From: Planctomycetaceae bacterium UBA6163
GTDB taxonomy: Bacteria > Planctomycetota > Planctomycetia > Pirellulales > Pirellulaceae
DNA length: 5,516 nt
Direction: 5' to 3'
Assembly: GCA_002428205.1 (NCBI GenBank)
Contig: DIUH01000462.1
Span: 2,822-8,337, forward strand
Under the pieces are notes generated by a model. That model saw nothing but the letters and a program-made list of their open reading frames with translations. It made no database searches and was not told the DNA's origin. A program made the translations under genes and the position numbers. The first letter of the stretch is position 1; each line of letters starts with the position of its first letter. Shown here one piece after another: positions 1 through 5,516 of the stretch.

Positions 1-328
1 TTTCCAGGTTGAAACATTCGTAACGATCGCTTGAACTCGTTTCACTGGCAAACTCTATGCGAGCTACGAACCGCGGAACTCACAGAAATGGATCGTACCG
101 GGATCTTTGACCATTTGCGAGCCAATTGATGAAGTCGTGTCGCAAAGCTCATCACAGTAAAAATCTGACGAAAGTTCAGTCGGCACCGCCATCGGTCCGC
201 TGGCCTTTTGATCCGGGCCACAGTTTGACTTTATCGCGATCATTTAGCAGCGTACGCCCATCGGCCCAGCAGGGCAAAAAACTCGACACCCAACTTTAAC
301 CGAGATTTGCAAGGTCGGTGCAGTTCCG
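1..328. other. Intergenic or decayed region without a supportable gene
   Basis: No frame on either strand stays open long enough or resembles a protein family I know. The longest short run on the + strand, about 34-156, would give roughly 40 residues and is not recognisable. A weak inverted repeat, TGGCC at 201-205 and GGCCA at 216-220, is the only local structure noted. The stretch lies immediately upstream of the transposase remnant and may include the original left flank of that element. I searched it for a left-end copy of the GAGCCTATCCGAAAA-type terminal repeat and found none. Confidence 0.5.
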
Positions 329-863
329 ATGCCAGCCGTCATTCTCTCGCTTCTGATACTACTGACTTCGATTACCCGCCAGAAACTTGCCCAGCAGTTG
401 ATGTATCTCAAACCGTAAAGCCAGGCCCGGTGTGAAGTAAACTACGCAGGCGGATCGACCTGAGCAATCAGCATCGCCTCAGGCTGGTCAAGAACGGTAA
501 GTAACTGTGGCTGGCATCAAAGATGGCGAGCGCGATTGCCAACTTGTTTGCCTTCCGCAAGTCGGTACGGAATGTCGAAGAAACGCCATCAAGAAAACGC
601 CGATCAAGTCACCGAACCTGCAGGCGTGCATTGAGCGGATGATCCAGGTTTTCGAGTACGAAGTCTTAAACGGTTTTTGCGTGAACAACCAAAGGCACCG
701 CGACTACATCCCGAAAATCGAAGCGGAATGGTACGACCGCTGCCACGGCCACTCACGCCGGGGCCACCTTCCGCCAGTGTGAGATAGAACCAAGCCACCA
801 GTGGCCGATCTGGCGAAGCATAAAATCGTCTGCCACGGGCAGCGCGATGGGTATCCGAGCTAG
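329..863 (+). pseudogene. Degraded DDE (rve-type) transposase, internally deleted and frameshifted
   Basis: This is the remnant of an integrase-core transposase that would have cut and joined the ends of its own insertion sequence. Three pieces can be seen. (1) Bases 329-418 encode a 29-residue stub containing RQKLAQQLMYLK, like the N-terminal helix of planctomycete transposases that begin with RQELARQ..YLK.EN. (2) Bases 436-501, in another frame, read SKLRRRIDLS...HRLRLVKNGK, the usual continuation, preceded by TGA (433-435) and ended by TAA (502-504). (3) From about 555, in a third frame, comes the catalytic C-terminus: KSPNLQACIERMIQ, whose Glu fits the last residue of the DDE triad, then EVLNGFC, RHRDYI and GHSRRGHLPPV. 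A TGA at 780-782 interrupts this piece, but the same frame continues with PPVADLAKHKIVCHGQ, resembling the normal end of such proteins, to TAG at 861-863. The helix-turn-helix region and both catalytic Asp residues are missing, so a large internal deletion probably joins pieces 2 and 3 near 535-560. The protein cannot be functional. The IS family is not assigned with certainty. Confidence 0.82.
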
Positions 864-873
864 GCTCTGTTTG

Positions 874-892
874 AAATGGGTCAGACCCATTT
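874..892. repeat. Perfect 9-bp inverted repeat (palindrome)
   Basis: AAATGGGTC and GACCCATTT are exact reverse complements separated by a single A. The palindrome overlaps the first copy of the 19-bp tandem repeat. With a one-base spacer it is better explained as joined or duplicated element ends, or as a protein-binding palindrome, than as an RNA hairpin. Confidence 0.8.
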
Positions 893-919
893 TCGGATAG
901 CAGACCCGTTTTCGGATAG
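882..919. repeat. 19-bp tandem direct repeat, two copies
   Basis: CAGACCCATTTTCGGATAG (882-900) is followed without a gap by CAGACCCGTTTTCGGATAG (901-919). The two copies differ at one base, A889 against G908. Each copy contains the TTTTCGGATAG core that occurs again at 5497-5507 and, inverted and one base shorter, at 5452-5462. The arrangement suggests duplication of an element end. Confidence 0.9.
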
Positions 920-923
920 GCTC

Positions 924-1014
924 TTATGCCGACTTATTTGTGCAGAACTGCCTAAAACATCGATTCTTATTACGCAATTGGTTTGCGACTGAGAACGTCC
1001 GCATAAAGCGGTGA
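924..1014. other. Spacer downstream of the kinase gene
   Basis: This is non-coding DNA between the repeat block and the kinase stop codon. A 4-bp inverted repeat, CCGC (999-1002) and GCGG (1008-1011), lies just after the kinase stop when read on the minus strand. No T-run follows it, so it is not called as an intrinsic terminator. No other structure was seen. Confidence 0.4.
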
Positions 1015-4000
1015 TTAATCGTCATCGACCATCAGAGCCTGGATGTCCATCGGTTGCAGTTGTTGCCAGCGGTCATACCAACGAGAGAAGGAGAGACGTG
1101 ATAAGGTACTGTTATCCTGCAGTTCGTGGTGCGACAGTATCTCGGCCCGTAGTACCATTTCTTCGGCCGAGATCTCCGGATCGGCATCCAGTCGTGCGAG
1201 ATCGACCACGCGAAGGCCCTGCTGGCTGCCAGCGGCAGCAAATCGACCATCGGGACTGACTTCCAAACAGTGAGTGTCTGTATCCTGATCTTGGGAAAAT
1301 AAAGACAAATTCTCCGTGGGCTGCATCCGCTGGCCTGTTGTGCAATTCCAAGTATCAAAAGTATCGTCTCGACCAAAGAATACGATCTGATCAGGTTTAT
1401 TTGGGCGAAAGCGGGCCAAGGGACGCTGGATGTCGTAAATTGGCAAGCCTTGCCATTTTTCCGAACTGGCGTTTAGCACGCGAAGATATGCGTCGCCATC
1501 ACCAACCAAAATGTGACGACCGTCGCTCGAAGACTCAAGCAATTTGACTGCATTGCGTGAGACAAACGGGCCGCCCACCAACTCACCACTGGGAAACTTC
1601 CAGAAATTGATGCTGCGGTCCACGCCGACTGTAGTCAGAAGGTGCCCTTGGTTCGCGAGTGAGGCCGCCATGATTTGTTTTGGCGTAAAAAACACCCCTT
1701 GGACACGATCGGATTCGAAATCCCAACTTAAAACGGCATTGGCCCCGGTCATGATCAGTTCGTTGCCATCGGGACCGAAACACACTCCGCGATAAATAGG
1801 GCTGTCAGTGATTTGGTTCAGGAGCTGAATCTCGTCTTCTGCGACCGCGAATGCACGCAGACCTTCACCGCGATTACGAACAATCAATCGATCGCCCTGG
1901 CGATTGCCTAATAGCGGTGATAGATCTCGATCATCGATCAATTCCTCGATTGCCAGCGAACTCAACCGGGTCGTTGTTCTCCAATTCCATAGCTCCAGCG
2001 TGCCTCGTTCGGAATCGACTTGGTTGGCAATGACCAAACGCTGATTGTCGGGCAACATCAATGCGGCGACCGAACGGCTTCCGGAGGCTTGGTCACTGTT
2101 GATCTGCGATACGATCTTGCCCGTTTGCGTTTGGAAGATTTCGGTAACTTCGGCTCCGGCGGTGACGGCTAAGTATTGTGAATCTACACTGAACGCACCC
2201 CGATGGGCTCTGTCGCCCTCAAGACCTACCGAGAATCCAGCGAGCACCTGTTTCGGCAAGTCCCATAACACAACATGGTGATCTTCGCTCGCAGTGGCCA
2301 GCATACGTCCTTCATGGCAGAATGTAGCGCTGTAAAATGCTTTTGCATGGACTGCCGGATCTGGGCGTAATTGCATATCTGGCAGCGTCCAAAGTACACA
2401 ATCCGAGTTGGCTTTAGAGGCGAGAAGCTTGCTGTTGGCTTGATCCCTAATCGCAAGCAGGCAAGGCTGTCTTATCAATAGTTCCTGAATCTCCTTTTGC
2501 ACGGCATCGAACCTTAAAACGCCTCGTTCGCAGGCGACTATGATTTCGTGTGGTTTAAAACCAGGATCGATGCCATAAATCCAGTCGCTGTATCCATAGA
2601 CGTCATGCAACTGGCGACCGTTCGCGATATCCCATACACCAAACTGTCGATCGCCGGAACGAGTGACCAGATACCGACTATCACCTACAAAGCACGGCGG
2701 CACGAAGGTTTCCTTGGCATCGGTGATGTGAGCTCCCGACAGCTCGTGTGTCTTATCTAGTGCGTCCAGTGGATACAATCGAAACCGCCCATCCACTGAT
2801 CCTGTGACGACAAACCGACTGTCAGGGCTAAAGGCAATGCATTGGATATCTGCGGAATGTTCTAGCAAGCCCGGTGCCTTCCAAGTATTTTGTTGGCAGT
2901 CCCAGATCCGCAATGACCTGCTGGTCGCGATCGCAAGATACTTTCCCGAAGCATCGAACTCCAGGCGTTCCACCAGTTTGGAACGATCGTTCGCACCGTC
3001 ACTAGGGATCACATCCTTAATACTCTGCGGTTGGGTAAGGTCAGGGAACCGAACCAACGTGACCATATTACTCTGCCCAACTGCCAAAACGTCTGCTGCG
3101 GCATTCCAGGCCAATGCCGTCGCGTTTTCCAACGGCTTTGGCAAGATGAAGGGCTGGCGATTGGCAATATCCCATAACAACGGTGACACCCCAGCAACGG
3201 AACGAATCAACAGATAGCTGCGACTGGGATGCAAGAACATTCTATCCACACGCGCCCAGTACGGAACCACGGCTACAGGATGGCTGAGCCGACGGTTAGC
3301 TAGAAGAAACCGATTGGCATTCTCACGAAAATGGGGTGAATCACACTCTGACGCGATACGAGCGGCGTGGGCAAACCATAATGGCGCTTCGCGATCGCTG
3401 CCATCGTCGCACGCCTGAAACCCATAGTCAACAAACTTTTCAGCCAATGCATTTTGCGTTTGACGATAGGCTGCTACCGCCATGTCCCTAGCGTTCGCAT
3501 TGCCCGCCGCCAAAACTGCATTCTGATCGGCAAGTTGCCGTTGCTGATCCTGTAGGTGGCGAAAGTACAAAGCAGCCCAAATGGAGCCAACGAGGGTCAA
3601 AAGCAGCAGCGTGGCAATGGCCAACAACGAACCAGCCAATCGTCGGTTCCGTTGTGTCCAAGCAGCGATTCGTTCCAGCGGTCCCAATGGCCGAGCCAGG
3701 ATCGGTTCGCCAGCAAGAAATCGTTCCAGGTCTTCGGCCAACATGGCGGCACTAGCATAACGCTGCGACGGATTCTTGGCCAAGCAATGCATGCAGATGG
3801 TTTCCAGATCAAGCGGTACACCAGGTTGTAGCTGGCGCACAGGAAGCGGTGCGGCGTTTAGCACGAGTTGCACAGTCCCAAAGAAATCATCTGCTTGAAG
3901 TGGCGGACGCCCGGTAAGCATTTCATACAACAATACTCCCAAGGCATAAACGTCGGTCGCCGAACTGATAGGTGCAATTGTCCGCTGTAGTTGTTCGGGA

Positions 4001-4842
4001 GCCGCATAGGTAGGCGTACCTATCACTTGGTCTGTGCGAGTCCATTGCGAATTACCATCCATCAGTTTGGCTAAACCAAAGTCGGCTATCTTGGGTGCCA
4101 GCATCGATAGTGGCATATCATCGATCGCCAACTTCGAAGCGGCGTCAGCCTGTTGCAATTCCTCTGTCAACAATATGTTGCGTGGCTTCAGGTCACGATG
4201 GACGACTTGTTTCTGGTGCGCGAAATGGATCGCCCTGGCCAATTTGGCGGAGAATGCAGCAGCCTCGCGGGGCGGCTGTGGGCGAGCTTGAAGCCGATCG
4301 GCTAGTGTGCCTCCCGCGATATACTCCAGCAAGAGATAAGGTTGGCCTTCGTTATTACCCAAACCATAAATCTGCACGACATTGGGATGATTTATCCTTG
4401 CAACCGCCTCGGCCTCCTGTTGAAAACGGTCCAGCCATTCTGGTGTCGGATCCATGCGCATCAACTTGACCGCCAGCGGACGACGCAATTTCGGATCAAA
4501 CGCTTGGTAGACCGCGCTCACCCCACCGAAACCGATAAAACGGCGGACCTCCAAGCCATCGATCGCAGGCAACCTAGATATGCTTTTGGATGGCCTAACG
4601 GATTCGGACGAACTTGACGCATTCGCGTCGGTCCGTTCGTACCAACGGATCCACGACGGATCAGATCGGGGCTGGTCAGAACAACTTCGCTCTCGCTCCC
4701 CTGACAAGGCGAACATCTTTTGGCGACAGTTCTCGCATTGACGAAGGTGTTGTTCGAAAACCACAACGTCGCCTGGAACTTCCCAATGCTTCAAAAACTG
4801 AGCAAGCTCGTCAGTCGTATAGCAACCCATCCGCTCCCTCAT
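1015..4842 (-). CDS. Membrane-anchored Ser/Thr protein kinase with C-terminal WD40 propellers
   Basis: This is a Hanks-type kinase predicted to phosphorylate Ser/Thr on unknown protein substrates in response to a signal read by its WD40 part. An N-terminal zinc-finger-like module (C7, then H32-x3-C36-x2-C39) resembles the anti-sigma zf-HC2 fold. The kinase domain spans about 97-375. It has a Gly-rich loop GFGGVSAV (104-111, Ser at the third Gly position, as in PknB), Lys126 (LAVKL), Glu143, HRDLKPRN (215-222, catalytic Asp217), DFG (254-256), GTPTYAAPE (275-283), Asp297 and Arg361. All key residues are present. About 18 extra residues lie between HRDLKPRN and DFG. A hydrophobic helix (about 402-427) follows, then a coiled or helical linker with PLWFAHAARI. 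WD40-type blades run from about 520 to 1217 (LRIWD, FGVWDIANG, VVLWDLP, LELWNW and others). The Ala/Glu-rich tail with AEILSHHEL is typical of planctomycete kinase-WD40 proteins. A TAG lies in frame four codons upstream of ATG 4842, so the start is 4842 or the ATG at 4830. Neither has a good Shine-Dalgarno site. The ORF is intact, with no partner gene nearby. The substrate and ligand are unknown. Confidence 0.96.
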   Translation of the reverse strand: MRERMGCYTTDELAQFLKHWEVPGDVVVFEQHLRQCENCRQKMFALSGERERSCSDQPRSDPSWIRWYERTDANASSSSESVRPSKSISRLPAIDGLEVRRFIGFGGVSAVYQAFDPKLRRPLAVKLMRMDPTPEWLDRFQQEAEAVARINHPNVVQIYGLGNNEGQPYLLLEYIAGGTLADRLQARPQPPREAAAFSAKLARAIHFAHQKQVVHRDLKPRNILLTEELQQADAASKLAIDDMPLSMLAPKIADFGLAKLMDGNSQWTRTDQVIGTPTYAAPEQLQRTIAPISSATDVYALGVLLYEMLTGRPPLQADDFFGTVQLVLNAAPLPVRQLQPGVPLDLETICMHCLAKNPSQRYASAAMLAEDLERFLAGEPILARPLGPLERIAAWTQRNRRLAGSLLAIATLLLLTLVGSIWAALYFRHLQDQQRQLADQNAVLAAGNANARDMAVAAYRQTQNALAEKFVDYGFQACDDGSDREAPLWFAHAARIASECDSPHFRENANRFLLANRRLSHPVAVVPYWARVDRMFLHPSRSYLLIRSVAGVSPLLWDIANRQPFILPKPLENATALAWNAAADVLAVGQSNMVTLVRFPDLTQPQSIKDVIPSDGANDRSKLVERLEFDASGKYLAIATSRSLRIWDCQQNTWKAPGLLEHSADIQCIAFSPDSRFVVTGSVDGRFRLYPLDALDKTHELSGAHITDAKETFVPPCFVGDSRYLVTRSGDRQFGVWDIANGRQLHDVYGYSDWIYGIDPGFKPHEIIVACERGVLRFDAVQKEIQELLIRQPCLLAIRDQANSKLLASKANSDCVLWTLPDMQLRPDPAVHAKAFYSATFCHEGRMLATASEDHHVVLWDLPKQVLAGFSVGLEGDRAHRGAFSVDSQYLAVTAGAEVTEIFQTQTGKIVSQINSDQASGSRSVAALMLPDNQRLVIANQVDSERGTLELWNWRTTTRLSSLAIEELIDDRDLSPLLGNRQGDRLIVRNRGEGLRAFAVAEDEIQLLNQITDSPIYRGVCFGPDGNELIMTGANAVLSWDFESDRVQGVFFTPKQIMAASLANQGHLLTTVGVDRSINFWKFPSGELVGGPFVSRNAVKLLESSSDGRHILVGDGDAYLRVLNASSEKWQGLPIYDIQRPLARFRPNKPDQIVFFGRDDTFDTWNCTTGQRMQPTENLSLFSQDQDTDTHCLEVSPDGRFAAAGSQQGLRVVDLARLDADPEISAEEMVLRAEILSHHELQDNSTLSRLSFSRWYDRWQQLQPMDIQALMVDDD

Positions 4843-4860
4843 TCCCGAATACTAAAAGCC

Positions 4861-4899
4861 GCATGACGCACCATGCTATGGCAAAGTAATGCACTGCAT
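4861..4899. promoter_or_regulatory. Palindrome cluster just upstream of the kinase start
   Basis: Three short palindromes lie 19-57 bases upstream of the kinase start on its coding strand: GCATG/CATGC (4861-4865 and 4872-4876), CCAT/ATGG (4871-4874 and 4878-4881), and ATGCACTGCAT (4889-4899, 5-bp arms around one base). The position fits an operator or promoter region, but repeats this short also occur by chance. No known regulator motif is recognised. Confidence 0.2.
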
Positions 4900-5135
4900 A
4901 GCCACATCCATACAAATCAAACAGCTAGCACGCTGGATCCTTGTTGCTGGCACCCTTTGTGGCGGTCATCCCAAAAAAACACTTCAGTGTAAAGCTTTCA
5001 CGTTTATGAACTGCATGACGCCTTCAATACGCCGTATCCCAGTCAATCGCGCCGCGAAATAGTATCGAAACTTTAGATCCATATCAAAACGCGGCATCAA
5101 TACCACTACGCTACTTTTACCATTTTGGCGGAAAG

Positions 5136-5152
5136 CCATACCTCCGGTATGG
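5136..5152. repeat. Perfect 7-bp stem-loop, CCATACC/GGTATGG
   Basis: CCATACC (5136-5142) and GGTATGG (5146-5152) are exact complements around the loop TCC. No T-run follows on either strand, so it is not a standard intrinsic terminator. CACTAC (5104-5109) and GTAGTG (5152-5157) could form an enclosing 6-bp stem. Function unknown. Confidence 0.5.
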
Positions 5153-5166
5153 TAGTGTTAATCCAT

Positions 5167-5180
5167 CACGACCAATCGTG
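5167..5180. repeat. Small hairpin CACGA-CCAA-TCGTG
   Basis: Five complementary bases on each side of a four-base loop, 14 bases downstream of the CCATACC hairpin. It is weak on its own and is noted because hairpins cluster in this non-coding stretch. Confidence 0.25.
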
Positions 5181-5345
5181 GGGAAGATTAAGTAGCGTTC
5201 GTACGACCTTAACAATCACGAAGCCCAAAATAATGTCCGAATCCTCATATAATAAATTGGAGCCCGAAATTTCTGTCAATCCCCCGTCTTGGCAAGTTGT
5301 TTTATTTCCATACCCTGAAAACTTTTTCGGCAACGGTCGGGCTTG

Positions 5346-5443
5346 CCACGAATGGCGTGGTCTTACGGGAAGTTTGTAGCGGAAGTCGCGTAGACTTCCA
5401 GTGATTTGCTAGGAAAACCTAAACTGTTGACGTCCTCCGCTAC
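5346..5443. repeat. REP-like cluster of nested inverted repeats
   Basis: Four inverted repeats are packed into under 100 bases: CCACG/CGTGG (5346-5350, 5356-5360); GGAAGTC/GACTTCC with loop GCGTA (5381-5387, 5393-5399); TAGG/CCTA around AAAA (5410-5413, 5418-5421); and an enclosing GTAGCGGA/TCCGCTAC (5376-5383, 5436-5443). The enclosing pair shares bases with the GGAAGTC stem, so the two folds exclude each other. The GTAGCGGAAG...CTTCC pattern resembles short dispersed intergenic repeats I associate with planctomycete genomes. A single copy in the window cannot prove that it is dispersed. Confidence 0.55.
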
Positions 5444-5448
5444 GCTAA

Positions 5449-5511
5449 GAACCTATCCGAAAGGCGTGAGTCGCTTTACCTCTAGCTGCGGTTCGGTTTT
5501 CGGATAGGTCC
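5449..5511. mobile_element. 63-bp MITE-like element with terminal inverted repeats
   Basis: The left end GAACCTATCCGAAA (5449-5462) and right end TTTCGGATAGGTCC (5498-5511) are inverted copies matching at 13 of 14 positions, with 12 perfect innermost pairs. About 35 bases without coding capacity lie between them. TAA occurs on both sides (5446-5448 and 5512-5514), consistent with a 3-bp target duplication as in part of the IS5 family. The ends share the CTATCCGAAA core with the repeat block at 882-923, so the same transposase could have acted on both. It could alternatively be a simple hairpin, but the flanking TAA pair favours transposition. Confidence 0.65.
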
Positions 5512-5516
5512 TAATC

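Larger units (their letters stand above)
864..923. mobile_element. IS-end or MITE-like terminal-repeat block
   Basis: The right edge reads TTTTCGGATAGGCTC (909-923). Its reverse complement, GAGCCTATCCGAAAA, resembles the outer ends of IS5-type elements as I recall them. The left edge GCTCTGTTTGAAATGGGTC (864-882) aligns only loosely with GAGCCTATCCGAAAACGGGTC, allowing gaps and several transitions, so it may be a worn opposite end. If so, the block is a 60-bp miniature element similar in size to the one at 5449-5511. No matching target duplication was found: the right flank is TTA and the left flank TAG. It starts directly behind the stop codon of the transposase remnant, so it could instead be the right end of that same element. 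Confidence 0.5.
4843..5448. other. Kinase upstream region without a convincing gene
   Basis: This stretch should carry the promoter of the minus-strand kinase gene, but no clear -35/-10 pair or sigma-54 site could be read. It contains several small palindromes and hairpins, listed separately, and a REP-like cluster at its right end. A + strand reading frame at 5125-5379 (TTG start, or ATG at 5149 or 5233) has no ribosome binding site and no recognisable family. Its last third runs into the hairpin cluster, so it is not called as a gene. Left over is possibly decayed sequence. Confidence 0.5.

Noticed and set aside
507..782. Stand-alone 91-residue gene
   Set aside because: It is the C-terminal piece of the transposase remnant. 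The GTG start is accidental and the family match begins well inside it and continues past its stop.
999..1011. Terminator of the kinase gene
   Set aside because: The stem is only 4 bp and there is no T-run after it on the minus strand.
2804..3217. 137-codon + strand frame inside the kinase gene
   Set aside because: It is antisense to an intact gene with clear WD40 motifs and resembles no known protein.
4988..5002. Palindrome GTGTAAAGCTTTCAC
   Set aside because: It is imperfect beyond the AAAGCTTT centre because the arms do not align without a gap. It is likely chance.
5125..5379. + strand reading frame of 84 codons
   Set aside because: It has a TTG start, no ribosome binding site and no recognisable family. 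Its first part crosses a hairpin and its last part runs through the REP-like cluster. The internal ATG at 5233 (MSESSYNKLEPE) was considered as the head of a truncated gene but has no support.
864..5511. A demonstrated composite transposon carrying the kinase
   Set aside because: The left outer end is too degenerate and no target duplication was found, so it is kept only as a hypothesis.

Overview
The window suggests a planctomycete (Pirellulaceae-like) genome. The basis is the architecture of its one intact gene and the family resemblance of a decayed transposase next to it. I recognised both by eye, without any database search.

Layout from left to right. Bases 1-328 hold no gene I can support. 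Bases 329-863 (+) hold the wreck of a DDE/rve-type transposase. An N-terminal stub, a second fragment in another frame and a C-terminal fragment keeping the last catalytic Glu remain, while the middle of the gene is gone. Directly after its last stop codon (864-923) lies a compact block of insertion-sequence-end-like repeats. It contains a 19-bp tandem duplication, a 19-bp palindrome and the terminal-repeat-like motif TTTTCGGATAGGCTC. A short spacer (924-1014) separates this from the main gene.

Bases 1015-4842 (-) encode a 1275-residue membrane-anchored Ser/Thr protein kinase. It has a small N-terminal Cys/His zinc-finger-like module, a complete Hanks-type kinase domain, one transmembrane helix and about 750 residues of WD40-type beta-propeller. 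The kinase should be cytoplasmic and the propeller region outside the membrane, so it reads as a one-protein sensor and signalling receptor. No partner gene (phosphatase, sigma factor or substrate) lies in the window, and the gene appears monocistronic here.

Bases 4843-5448, upstream of the kinase start, contain no convincing gene. They hold several hairpins and a REP-like inverted-repeat cluster at 5346-5443. At the right edge, 5449-5511 is a 63-bp sequence with 14-bp terminal inverted repeats flanked by TAA. It looks like a miniature (MITE-like) derivative of an IS whose ends resemble the repeat block at 882-923. The kinase gene is therefore bracketed on both sides by related mobile-element ends. 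That bracketing is the most unusual structural point of the window. I do not see a clearly new enzymatic system.
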